NCBI RefSeq assembly: GCF_046483665.1
Contig: NZ_JAWOCR010000005.1
Coordinates: 1 to 64,000, forward strand
Direction: 5' to 3'
Origin: Thiohalophilus sp046483665
GTDB taxonomy: Bacteria > Pseudomonadota > Gammaproteobacteria > UBA6429 > Thiohalophilaceae
Length of the DNA stretch: 64,000 nucleotides
Positions 42,109 through 50,546 of the stretch are shown here, piece after piece. The translations under genes and the position numbers were made by a program. The notes below the pieces were generated by a model, which was not told where the DNA came from, ran no database searches, and saw only the letters and a list, made by a program, of their open reading frames with translations. How positions within the stretch are numbered: the stretch's first letter is position 1; each line of letters opens with the position of its first letter.

Positions 42109-43145
42109 TACCCTTCTCCACCCGACATGGCGGCCACCAGGGCCAGTTCGCCCGGCTTGACCGAATCAAGATTGAACTTCTTCGCTGCCGACGCCATGCG
42201 CGTCAGGGCCGCCGGGACACTCATTGGTGGCGAGGTATCGCCTTTTTTGACGCGATGAAAGCGTACCGGGTTGATCCGGGCGACCACGTAATTGCGTAGA
42301 TAGGGCGACTTGAAGCCGCGCGCTTTTAACTTCTCGATGATCTTTTTTACCTGCACATCGATCTCCTGCAAGCGGGCCGCCTGCGCTTCCCGTTCGCGCA
42401 GACTGACGCGCAGGGTGCGTTCGCTGAAACGGTCCAGTTTTTTCAGCATCGGGCTGTAGGCGCCGCCGGCAAAGCGTTTGTTCTGCGAGTAGATCATCCC
42501 CAGGGTCAGCAACTCCGGTGCCTCGAACTCGGCGCTGTAATCCACTTCCTTGGCGCGCGGCTTGCTCTCGGCCAGCGCACGCGCCATACGGATCACTTCC
42601 AGACTGCGATCCTTGAGGTTATGGGCCTTCTCGGTATTCAGGGCCAGTATCCGAAAAGCCAGCTCCTCGTCGGGCGAGACCAGCGCGGTGATCTGGCGCA
42701 GGCCAAGCATTTTGGCCGCCGCCAGGCGATGGCGACCATTGGGCGTCCACAGGCTGCCGTCGTCCCCGCGTACCACGATCAGCGGATCCAGAAACGAGCC
42801 ACTCTCCTCGATCTTCTCGGCCAGGCGCTTGACGTGCGTCGGGGAAAGATCGCGCTGAAACGGCGTCGGCTGTACCGCCTTGAAAGGCAACACCGCCATA
42901 ACCACCTGCCGTCCGGACAGCGGTTCTCGATAGGCACCGATGGCAGCCCCGCCGACGGCCTGAATCTCGGCGATCAGCGGTGCCACAGCCTTGTCATCCA
43001 GCGGCAGGACGACCTGCTCGGCCTTCAGGCCGCGCTGTTCCTTGCGCGGCGCCAGCTTGCCGGTTTTTTTCTTGCGTACGGCTTTCTTTTTGGTCTTCTT
43101 TTTCGCCGTAGTCTTCTTTTTGCTGACTTTCTTTTTCGCTGCCAT
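42108..43145 (-). CDS. ParB-like protein with lysine-rich histone-like tail
   Basis: A 345-residue protein. Residues 1-35 are a low-complexity Lys/Ala/Thr/Val tail with KKK repeats like histone H1 or AlgP-type DNA-binding tails. Residues 85-175 resemble the ParB/Srx nucleotidase domain (QRDLSPTHVKRLAEKIEES, then NGRHRLAAAKMLGLRQITAL). The rest is helical with LRNYVVARINPVRFHRVKKG. No ParA is adjacent and the protein lies in an rRNA-methylation operon, so it is probably not a plasmid partition protein. The tail suggests non-specific DNA or RNA binding. The start is the only ATG in frame. Fourth gene counted from rlmM. Confidence 0.75.
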   Translation of the reverse strand: MAAKKKVSKKKTTAKKKTKKKAVRKKKTGKLAPRKEQRGLKAEQVVLPLDDKAVAPLIAEIQAVGGAAIGAYREPLSGRQVVMAVLPFKAVQPTPFQRDLSPTHVKRLAEKIEESGSFLDPLIVVRGDDGSLWTPNGRHRLAAAKMLGLRQITALVSPDEELAFRILALNTEKAHNLKDRSLEVIRMARALAESKPRAKEVDYSAEFEAPELLTLGMIYSQNKRFAGGAYSPMLKKLDRFSERTLRVSLREREAQAARLQEIDVQVKKIIEKLKARGFKSPYLRNYVVARINPVRFHRVKKGDTSPPMSVPAALTRMASAAKKFNLDSVKPGELALVAAMSGGEG

Positions 43146-43182
43146 AGCCCGGAGATTTCTCAGAAATTGTTCGCCCGCCGCA

Positions 43183-43941
43183 TTATCGGCCAGCCAGTAA
43201 ACGCCGTACAGTGAAATTGAAATTTCCCCGGCTGATCTCCTGTGCCAATGCCGGTATCCCGTTCAGTTGTTCGCGCAACAGCTGGCTGGATGACGGCTGA
43301 CGTAAAAAACAGGCAATATAATTTTCAAAAGCCGGGAGGGTAAACTGGTACCCCTGCGGTAAAGCCTTGCGCAGTTTCGACTGCTGATACCAGGCACAAT
43401 CGCGCAGGCTTTTGCGCGAGACAAAATTCATCACCAGTATGCCGTCACGGGAGAGGTTACGATTGAGCAGCTCGAACCATTTTTGATCCGCTTTAATCGC
43501 CCTGACCGGTTCACCCCGCTCTTCGGTAAACAGATCCTCGATAATCAGGTCGAATTTCGGTCCCTGGTAATCCTGCAACCATTGTCCCGCCTCCGCCTGG
43601 TGCAGCTCGGCGCCGCAGCGCCCTATCTCAAAATAATCCTGTGCCACCTGCACATGGATCGGATTGAGTTCCACCCCCACCATCTCGGCGACATCGGCAT
43701 AACGCTGTAACTGATGAAACACCGTGCCGCCCCCGACGCCCAGCATCAATACCCGTCGAAACCGGGGCGGCTGGCGAAAGAATGCCGGCAGCCACAACAG
43801 GTCCCAGATGCCGCCCGCCAGGGTACGTTGCGGATGATACTGGCTGTGAAACACCCCATCGGTATACAAGCGGCGGGTCCGGCCCGCAGTACGCACCTGA
43901 TAATGCGCGCCTTGCCAGGTCTTTTCCCAGAGAATGGCCAT
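43183..43941 (-). CDS. spermidine-synthase-like SAM-fold protein
   Basis: A 252-residue spermidine-synthase-fold protein. RVLMLGVGGGTVFHQLQRYA (about 64-83) is the SAM-type loop, VGVELNPIHVQVAQDYF follows, and KFDLIIEDLFTEERGEPVRA is the region that in true aminopropyltransferases carries the catalytic Asp (DxTDP). Here it reads EDLFTE, so polyamine synthesis is doubtful. N-terminal YQVRTAGRTRRLYTDGVFHS is family-typical. It leads the operon with the ParB-like gene, 37 bp upstream of it, and is divergent from the O-methyltransferase gene. Confidence 0.72.
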   Translation of the reverse strand: MAILWEKTWQGAHYQVRTAGRTRRLYTDGVFHSQYHPQRTLAGGIWDLLWLPAFFRQPPRFRRVLMLGVGGGTVFHQLQRYADVAEMVGVELNPIHVQVAQDYFEIGRCGAELHQAEAGQWLQDYQGPKFDLIIEDLFTEERGEPVRAIKADQKWFELLNRNLSRDGILVMNFVSRKSLRDCAWYQQSKLRKALPQGYQFTLPAFENYIACFLRQPSSSQLLREQLNGIPALAQEISRGNFNFTVRRLLAGR

Positions 43942-44056
43942 AACTGCGGTATGCCGCCTTTACCGGATGAATTGCATTTGCCGGCGGCTAGTTTACCATA
44001 ACGAGACATTCCGCCGGCTTGCGCCGGCGACTTCCCGGCTAATCACGAGGCAGCGC

Positions 44057-44719
44057 ATGTCAAACCGTACCCTGAATCTGAATGACACTGTTTACGAGTA
44101 TCTGCTGGCCCATTCCCTGCGCGAGAGTCCGCTGCTGAAACAGTTGCGCGAAGAGACCGCCACCCTGGAGATGGCCCGCATGCAGATCTCCCCGGAACAG
44201 GGTCAGCTGCTTAATTTGCTGGTTAAATTGCTCGGTGCCAGACAGGTCATCGAGATCGGCGTCTTTACCGGCTACAGCGCCCTGTGCATGGCAGAAGCCC
44301 TGCCCGCCGACGGGCGCCTGGTTGCCTGCGATATCAACCAGGAATGGACCGATATGGCGCGACGCTACTGGCATGAGGCCGGGGTACACAAACAAATCGA
44401 ATTGCTGCTGGCACCGGCGGACAAAACCCTGCAAAAGCTGATCGACACCGGCAATGCCAACAGTTTCGATTTTGCCTTCATCGATGCCGACAAGAGCCAT
44501 TATCTGACCTATTACGAACAGTGCCTCAAACTGATTCGCCGCGGCGGTTTGATTGCCATCGACAATACGCTCTGGAATGGCGATGTCGCCGACCCAGCTG
44601 TTAACGACGCGGACACACAGGCGATCCGGGATCTGAATGACGCCCTGCACAGTGATTCCCGGGTCGATATCAGCCTGCTGCCCATTGGCGACGGCCTGAC
44701 ACTGGCGCACAAGCGCTGA
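44057..44719 (+). CDS. CCoAOMT-type O-methyltransferase
   Basis: A 220-residue member of the small bacterial catechol/caffeoyl-CoA O-methyltransferase group. Motifs are QVIEIGVFTGYSALCMAEAL (SAM loop, about 62-81), VACDINQEWTDMARRYW, FDFAFIDADKSHYLTYYEQC (metal-binding Asp) and GGLIAIDNTLWNGDVADP. The metal-dependent enzyme methylates hydroxyls of small aromatics, but the substrate is unknown. GAGG precedes the ATG; the longer frame from 43934 crosses the divergent gene and was rejected. The photolyase gene follows after 15 bp. Confidence 0.86.
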   Translation: MSNRTLNLNDTVYEYLLAHSLRESPLLKQLREETATLEMARMQISPEQGQLLNLLVKLLGARQVIEIGVFTGYSALCMAEALPADGRLVACDINQEWTDMARRYWHEAGVHKQIELLLAPADKTLQKLIDTGNANSFDFAFIDADKSHYLTYYEQCLKLIRRGGLIAIDNTLWNGDVADPAVNDADTQAIRDLNDALHSDSRVDISLLPIGDGLTLAHKR

Positions 44720-44734
44720 GCCCAGCCTGCTCGT

Positions 44735-46159
44735 ATGTCCCTTACCCTGATCCTCTGGTTTCGACAGGATCTGCGCCTGCATGACAATCCCGCCCTGCAG
44801 GCGGCCCTGGCCGATGCCGACCGGATCATTCCTATATATATACACGATGACAGTCCCGCCTGGGCACCCGGTGCCGCCAGCCGCTGGTGGCTGCATCACA
44901 GCCTCACTGCGCTGGCGGAGAAACTCAAACAGCTCGGTAGCCGTTTGATTATTCGTTCTGGCGACAGCACACAGGTACTGCAACAGATCATTGATGAGAC
45001 CGGTGCCAATGCCGTGTATTGCAACCGAATCTATGAACCGGCCCAGCTGAAGCGGGATAAACAACTGCACCGGCAGTTAAAAGATCACGACATCACTTTC
45101 AGCATTTACCAGGGCAACCTGTTACGCGAACCGGATACGGTTCGTAATCAATCCGGACAACCCTACAGGGTCTTCACCCCGTTTTATAAATGCTACCTGC
45201 GCGAAGGGTGGGACAACCTGACATACAACAGTCCCAGACAACTGCCCGGCGTCACCACCCGGATCAAATCCGAAAAAATTGCGGATCTGGCGCTGCTGCC
45301 CACCATTGAATGGGACAGCGGACTTTACAACCACTGGCAACCCGGCGAGGCCGGGGCCTGGAAGCAACTGCGTCGTTTTCTGCGCAACGATCTGGCCGAT
45401 TATCACCAGGCACGGGATATTCCTTCCCTACAAGGCACGTCTCGCCTGTCGCCGCATCTGCACTTCGGCGAGATCAGCGTACGGGCGATCCTGGCCGAGC
45501 TGGATCGCCAGGGTCTGCGTCGCCAGGGCGAAGGTTTCATTCGCGAGCTGATCTGGCGCGACTTCGCCCATTCCGTGCTGTTCCACTTTCCGCACACCAC
45601 CGACAAACCGTTTGATGAACGCTTCAATAACTTCAAATGGAAACAATCGAAAAAGCTGTTACAGGCCTGGCAACAGGGCCGCACCGGCTATCCCATCATC
45701 GACGCCGGCATGCGCGAACTGTGGCACACCGGTTACATGCACAACCGGGTACGCATGATCGTCGCCTCGTTTTTGACCAAGAACGGAATGCAACACTGGA
45801 AACAGGGCGCCGAATGGTTCTGGGACACCCTGGTGGACGCCGATCTCGCCGCCAACAGCATGAACTGGCAATGGGTCGCCGGCTGCGGGGTCGACGCCGC
45901 ACCCTGGTTTCGCATCTTCAACCCGGTCACTCAGAGCCAGCGCTTCGACAAGCAGGGGTTATATATTCGCCAGTGGGTCCCGGAACTGGCCAGCCTGCCG
46001 AACAAACACATCCACGAGCCCTGGAAAGCGCCGGAAGAAGTTCAAAAAGAGGCAGGATGTATTATCGGCAAAAATTATCCTGAACCGATCCTGGAATTAA
46101 AGGCGAGCCGGGAAGCCGCCCTGGCAGCGTATAAACAACGGATTACCGGGAAATCGTGA
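44735..46159 (+). CDS. phr: CPD-type DNA photolyase
   Basis: A 474-residue class I photolyase. The N-terminal alpha/beta domain (TLILWFRQDLRLHDNPALQA) ends near 130. The C-terminal helical domain holds the FAD cavity: TSRLSPHLHFGEISVRAIL, GEGFIRELIWRDFAHSVLFH, GYPIIDAGMRELWHTGYMHN and DADLAANSMNWQWVAGCGVD. The tryptophan chain residue near NWQWVAG is present. The enzyme splits cyclobutane pyrimidine dimers with blue light. It is co-directional with the O-methyltransferase gene (15 bp gap), so they probably form an operon. Confidence 0.9.
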   Translation: MSLTLILWFRQDLRLHDNPALQAALADADRIIPIYIHDDSPAWAPGAASRWWLHHSLTALAEKLKQLGSRLIIRSGDSTQVLQQIIDETGANAVYCNRIYEPAQLKRDKQLHRQLKDHDITFSIYQGNLLREPDTVRNQSGQPYRVFTPFYKCYLREGWDNLTYNSPRQLPGVTTRIKSEKIADLALLPTIEWDSGLYNHWQPGEAGAWKQLRRFLRNDLADYHQARDIPSLQGTSRLSPHLHFGEISVRAILAELDRQGLRRQGEGFIRELIWRDFAHSVLFHFPHTTDKPFDERFNNFKWKQSKKLLQAWQQGRTGYPIIDAGMRELWHTGYMHNRVRMIVASFLTKNGMQHWKQGAEWFWDTLVDADLAANSMNWQWVAGCGVDAAPWFRIFNPVTQSQRFDKQGLYIRQWVPELASLPNKHIHEPWKAPEEVQKEAGCIIGKNYPEPILELKASREAALAAYKQRITGKS

Positions 46160-46342
46160 AACCGTTTATTTAACAGCCAGTTACTCGATAGACCAATAAT
46201 CGGGTTCTCTCCTGCACCGTTACCGGGATATCTCACTGCCAGTGTCAGATCTTGCAAGAGTGCATTGATACGCCTATATACGGAATGAAAGATCAATTTT
46301 CTTGACTGGAAAATATCCCCTTGGGATAAGGAGGATCAGGCC

Positions 46343-46675
46343 GTGGCTCCGATCCAGAACACAATACCCACCGGTCACCTTGAACTGGACGAAGACGGCT
46401 TTCTCATCAACCCGGCCATGTGGTCGCCGGGTGTCGCCGAATATCTCGCCCGGATCGACGGCATCAGTGAACTGACCGACACCCACTGGAAGTTAATCGA
46501 GAGCCTGCGGAATTTCTACTTCACTCATGGCTATGCCCCACAGGAACGGCATGTCTGTCTGCTACAACAGCTCGACAAATACTGTCTGGAAAACCTGTTC
46601 AACAACCAATACCGCGAAGCCTGGCGGCTTGCAGGGCTACCGAATCCGGGTGAGGAATACAAAAGTTATATGTAA
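46343..46675 (+). CDS. TusE/DsrC-family protein lacking the C-terminal cysteine
   Basis: A 110-residue protein with the DsrC/TusE fold pattern: LELDEDGFLINPAMWSPGVA, DTHWKLIESLRNFYFTHGYA and the C-terminal RLAGLPNPGEEYKSYM. True DsrC/TusE proteins end with a conserved Cys in a CxxxxxxxxxxC or GLPxPxGC(I/V) arm; here neither cysteine is present in the arm, and the only cysteines are internal (HVCLLQQLDKYCLENL). It may be a regulatory or non-sulfur-transfer DsrC homologue. The start is a GTG with a very strong AAGGAGG eight bases upstream. No other dsr or tus gene is adjacent. Confidence 0.8.
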   Translation: MAPIQNTIPTGHLELDEDGFLINPAMWSPGVAEYLARIDGISELTDTHWKLIESLRNFYFTHGYAPQERHVCLLQQLDKYCLENLFNNQYREAWRLAGLPNPGEEYKSYM

Positions 46676-46893
46676 TCCCGGTCAATATTTCGCAAATGCA
46701 GGCAAATAAAGACTTGGCGTTTATTTGCGTCTGTTCACGGATACCTTTCACTGGAACCCAGGATTAAATAGTTAATGAGTATACTGTCCCTTGAATTCTG
46801 TTAATGGAATCTCTTGAATTAACGGGCGCCGGCTCCAGGCCCGTCGTCAGAGTACCGCACCCGATGGGGCGCGGCACCCTGGCAGACAGGGGG

Positions 46894-47835
46894 TTACTGG
46901 ACTTGAGCCTCTTCCAGGTAGCGGAAGAAGTCGGAGTCAGCGCCGAGCATGAGCGTGCTGTTCTCGCCCAGGGCCCGGTAACTTTCCAGCGTGCGGAAGA
47001 AGGAATAGAACTCCGCGTCGGCACCGAAGGCCTTGCCGTAGATTCGGGTCGCTTCGGCATCGGCCTCGCCCCGGATCTTCTCGGCGTCACGCGCGGCCTC
47101 GGAACGGATGCGCCGAAGATCGCGTTCCATGTTCCCGAGGATTTCCTGGCTGCGGCCCCGGCCTTCGGAGCGGAAGCGCTCGGCGATGGACTGGCGTTCG
47201 GCGATCATGCGGCTTTCCACCTGTTTGCGCACGGATTGAATGTAGTTGACCCGCTTGATGCGCACATCGTCCAGCTCGATTCCCAGCGCGGGCATGGAAT
47301 CCCGCGCCCGTTCCAGAATGCCGGCTTCCAGCAGTTCACGCCCCAGTTTGGGCTGTTTCTCCAGGTTGACGTCACTGCGTTCGGCCAGCGCGGGATCATC
47401 CAGTTCCTCGACATTCACTTCCCAATCCTTGGAGCGAACGATTTCTTCCAGCTCGGTGGACGAGACCATATCGCGCACCACCGAGTCGATGATGTCGTCG
47501 AGTCGGGTACGGGCGCCGGCTTCATCCCGGACGCTGGTCAAAAACAGCAATGGATCGGTGATGCGCCAGCGCGCCGTGGTGTCCACCAGAATGAACTCAC
47601 GACCCAGCGTGGGAATCTGGGTCACGTCCCCATCCCAGACCAGCAGGCGTTTGTCGAAATAGCGCACATTCTGCCAGGGCAGCTTGAACTTCAGGCCGGG
47701 CTCGTCAATGACATCGCCAATCGGTTCACCGAACTGGACCACGATGGCCTGTTCGGCTTCATCCACGGTATAGAGGGTAACGTAGCCGATGACGACGGCA
47801 ATCGCAGCCACGATGGCAAGCAGTGTGGTTTTCAT
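46894..47835 (-). CDS. hflC: HflC, FtsH-protease modulator
   Basis: A 313-residue membrane-anchored SPFH/prohibitin protein. It has an N-terminal helix (TLLAIVAAIAVVIGYVTLYT), the SPFH core (QAIVVQFGEPIGDVIDEPGL, FKLPWQNVRYFDKRLLVWDG, TTARWRITDPLLFLTSVRD) and a long coiled-coil rich in Arg/Glu/Ala (RSEGRGRSQEILGNMERDLR). HflC with HflK forms a complex in the periplasm-facing membrane that modulates the FtsH protease. The start overlaps the hflK stop by 4 bp (ATGA). Downstream is a short gap ending at the convergent DsrC-like gene. Confidence 0.92.
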   Translation of the reverse strand: MKTTLLAIVAAIAVVIGYVTLYTVDEAEQAIVVQFGEPIGDVIDEPGLKFKLPWQNVRYFDKRLLVWDGDVTQIPTLGREFILVDTTARWRITDPLLFLTSVRDEAGARTRLDDIIDSVVRDMVSSTELEEIVRSKDWEVNVEELDDPALAERSDVNLEKQPKLGRELLEAGILERARDSMPALGIELDDVRIKRVNYIQSVRKQVESRMIAERQSIAERFRSEGRGRSQEILGNMERDLRRIRSEAARDAEKIRGEADAEATRIYGKAFGADAEFYSFFRTLESYRALGENSTLMLGADSDFFRYLEEAQVQ

Positions 47836-48884
47836 CGTTCACCTCCGGCGACACGCGCGGCTTGACGGTTGACATCGAGCAACGGCAGCGGCCCCACCTG
47901 CCCGTCCTGTACAACCAGTATCTGTCCGATATTGGGCAGGATTTCGTTCAGGGTTTCCAGATACAGGCGTGAGCGCGTGACCCCGGGGGCCTGCTGGTAT
48001 TCGCGCAGAACGGCACTGAAGCGTATGCTCTCGCCGTCGGCCCGGTTCACCCGTTCCGTGGCGTAACCTTCGGCTTCGGCGACGGTACGCAGGGCGGCAC
48101 CCTCGGCGTTGGGAATCTCCTGGTTAACGCGTTTTTGCGCTTCGTTGATCATCCGTTCCCGCTCCTGACGCGCTTCGTTGACTTCGTTGAACGCCGGTTG
48201 CACGGCCGGGGGCGGGACCACGTCCTGCATCTCCACAGTGCTGATGCGAATGCCGGCATCGTACTGGGTGAGTATTTCCTGAATTTCTTCGCCGGCCTTT
48301 TTCTGAATCTCCACCCGGCCGATGGTCAGCACCTCGGAGCCCAGCATGTTGCCGACGATACGGCGCATGACCGACTCGGCAATGTCGCGCAGGGTCCGGG
48401 TGGGCTCACGCATCCGGTACAGAAACTTGATGGGATCCTCGATGCGGTACTGGACCACCCACTCCACGTCGATCATGTTGAGATCGCCGGTGAGCATCAA
48501 CGACTCGTCTTCGAATTGAGCGGCGCTGTAGGTCGAGCGCCCCCCCTGGCGGGTGCCCTGGGTGCGGAAGCCGAATTCCTGCTTGAGCACCCGCTCGGTG
48601 GCTACCAGCTGAACCTGGTCAATGCCAAAGGGAAGCTTGAAGTGCAGGCCGGGGTCGGTAATTCCCGTGACGGAACCGAAGCGTTTCACCACGGCCCGTT
48701 CCTCGGGCTGAACAGTGTAGAAAGAGGTCAGTGCCCCCCAGACCAGCAGGATAAGCACCACGACGCCGATGACGCCGCCGATCCGCCCGCGCGGCGAGCC
48801 GCCGCCGCTGAATTTTTTCATTATCTCAAACAGGTCGGGCGGGCCCGCCGGCCCGTGGCCATTGCCTTTTACGGATTGGATCAT
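47832..48884 (-). CDS. hflK: HflK, FtsH-protease modulator
   Basis: A 350-residue partner of HflC. A short cytoplasmic glycine-rich N-terminus precedes one membrane helix (IGGVIGVVVLILLVWGAL). The SPFH domain (EERAVVKRFGSVTGITDPGL, MIDVEWVVQYRIEDPIKFLY) and the coiled-coil with FNEVNEARQERERMINEAQ follow. The C-terminus QILVVQDGQVGPLPLLDVNR is family-like. GGGAGACCAGGT provides the ribosome binding site. The usual hfq-hflX genes are not upstream; a gap containing an intron remnant is there instead. Confidence 0.92.
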   Translation of the reverse strand: MIQSVKGNGHGPAGPPDLFEIMKKFSGGGSPRGRIGGVIGVVVLILLVWGALTSFYTVQPEERAVVKRFGSVTGITDPGLHFKLPFGIDQVQLVATERVLKQEFGFRTQGTRQGGRSTYSAAQFEDESLMLTGDLNMIDVEWVVQYRIEDPIKFLYRMREPTRTLRDIAESVMRRIVGNMLGSEVLTIGRVEIQKKAGEEIQEILTQYDAGIRISTVEMQDVVPPPAVQPAFNEVNEARQERERMINEAQKRVNQEIPNAEGAALRTVAEAEGYATERVNRADGESIRFSAVLREYQQAPGVTRSRLYLETLNEILPNIGQILVVQDGQVGPLPLLDVNRQAARVAGGER

Positions 48885-49277
48885 ACCTGGTCTCCCTTGA
48901 ATGGAGACAACAGTTTACTCTTCAGAGTCGGTTTTGTACGCAATTAGAGCGAAAAAACCGCTGATCAACCCGACGTGCGGATAGTTGACGGTGAGCGCCA
49001 GTGTGAGGGTAAGAGGCGCGAGAGTTTACAAGAAAAAGATTATGGTGGTTATAGTTTCTCTGCTTCACGGAGAGGGAAGATACTGTCATATAATCGACAT
49101 ATTAGTGGCTGCTTACGGTAGAGTAAAGATGTGGCGCGGTGGCCTAAGGTTCAGCCTATCTGTTTTCCGTCCCTTTCGTCTGACGGTGCCTCAATAGCTA
49201 AACCATCACTCCGTTTCCACATCCTCCTCATCGAACCGGACATGCAGATTTCCCGCATCCGGCTCTCGGACAAGACG
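48885..49277. other. hflK promoter region and intron 3' end
   Basis: The first ~100 bp next to hflK should carry its promoter. The part from about 49190 to 49277 holds the 3' structural domains of a group II intron on the minus strand. The middle has no gene I can support. Confidence 0.45.
49233..49265 (-). ncRNA. group II intron domain V
   Basis: Read on the minus strand the 33 nt run GAGCCGGATGC...GAAA...GCATGTCCGGTTC, matching the domain V hairpin pattern (conserved AGC near the 5' base, GAAA-like loop). It begins 12 nt after the reverse transcriptase stop codon, the expected position in this type of intron. Confidence 0.7.
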
Positions 49278-50396
49278 TCACGCCTTCACCCACGGCTCGC
49301 CACGTCCAAGTTGCGTCAAGCGAACGAGACCAAAGTGTCCGTAGATGTGCGAGGGGGGAAAAGCCCCGCCCCTGCGACGCCTGACTTTATACTTGTTACG
49401 TAACCACCGGCGCAACCGCATCGCGGCGTAGCTGTCTAACGCACGATAAGCGCGGTTGTAGGTGCCAACTTGAAAGTAGTTGGCCCAACCCCGCAACGAA
49501 CGATTCAACCGCTCCACCATCTCTGTGGTATCTACCCACGTATAAGAATGAGCCGTCATGGTATGAATTTTATCAACCATGCGCTTGATGCTCTTCTTTG
49601 AAGGACGCATGCCGAGGTACGCTTTACCCGATCTCGTTGAATACATGCGTCCAAACGTGTAACCCAGAAAGTCGAATTTATCTTCCGGTATACGGCAGAT
49701 ATGTGTCTTTTCCTCGTTGACCGTGAGCTTCAGCTGATTCATTATCCTGCGCATGTGCTGGCTCGCTTCATCCGCTTTGCCGCGCTTGCACAAAATAACC
49801 AGATCATCCGCGTAGGTCACGATCTGACTCCCAAGGCGTTGATCCAGGTTGAGCCTCTTCCATGCCAACACAAACCGGCGCATATAGAGGTTAGCCAGCA
49901 GTGGTGAGATGGGCGAGCCCTGTGGAATGCCGCACCTGTTGTTCTTGGCCTCCGTGGTGCGTCGTTTCCGGCCTGTCTTGTCGCTTTCCTCGACGGCACA
50001 TTCCAGCCATTGCTTCAGTAGATGCAGCATACGTCGATCAACGATACGACGCGCCAGCGACTGAAGCAGTTCTTTATGGGGAATGCTGCCGAAGTAGTCC
50101 GACAGGTCGGCATCGACAACGTCCGGATGACCGTGAAACAGTAGTTCTTCCACCTCGACAACGGCCTGTTGTGCATTGCGCCTTGGGCGATATGCATAAA
50201 GCTCCGGTGGAAGATCGGCTTCAAAGATCGGCTCCAAAACCAGCATCGCTGCTTTCATGCAGACTCGATCTCGCAGGGTTGAGATGCCCAGGGGTCTGGA
50301 CTTGCCATTGGGTTTGGGAATAAACACCCGTCGTATCGGAGCCGGTTGATAGACTCCCTCTCTGAGTTCAAGCACCAGTTCACCCAGCCACTTCTG
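49278..50396 (-). pseudogene. group II intron reverse transcriptase/maturase, 5'-truncated
   Basis: The reading frame encodes about 365 residues from an ATG at 50375, but the frame continues upstream to the repeat at 50397, where the homologous sequence stops. The preserved part has RT motifs: VFIPKPNGKSRPLGISTL, FEADLPPELYAYRPRRNAQQ, DADLSDYFGSIPH, QGSPISPLLANLYM, VTYADDLVIL (YADD 188-191), then the X/maturase region GWANYFQVGTYNRAYRALDS and the terminal SHIYGHFGLVRLTQLGRGEP. Full-length relatives carry about 60-90 more N-terminal residues including RT0/RT1 (QGR-type start). The intron 5' end is also absent, so the element is a dead remnant. Confidence 0.75.
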
Positions 50397-50517
50397 GATA
50401 TTTAGGGTCAGAGTAAAAATAGCGACTGACTGACATTAAGTTTTTACTCTGACCCTAAATATCGGAGTAAAAATAGCGACTGACTGACATTAAGTTTTTA
50501 CTCTGACCCTAAATATC
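50397..50517. repeat. 53-bp direct repeat built on a 23-bp inverted repeat
   Basis: GATATTTAGGGTCAGAGTAA... (50397-50419) and its exact reverse complement (50441-50463) enclose a 21-nt loop. The block 50411-50463 is repeated perfectly at 50465-50517. Short CTAAATATC copies follow (50518-50536). The GGGTCAGAGTAAAA boundary resembles sequences flanking REP-associated/IS200-like transposases, but no transposase is present. Confidence 0.85.
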
Positions 50518-50546
50518 CTAAATATCGCTAAATATCGTAATATCAA

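Noticed and set aside
42108..43145. Plasmid partition locus
   Set aside because: A ParB-like domain is present but there is no parA, replication gene or plasmid context, and the gene is coupled to rlmM.
44060..45070. 336-codon minus-strand frame
   Set aside because: Runs antisense through the O-methyltransferase and photolyase genes.
46804..47865. 353-codon plus-strand frame
   Set aside because: Antisense to hflC; long only because of GC-rich codon bias.
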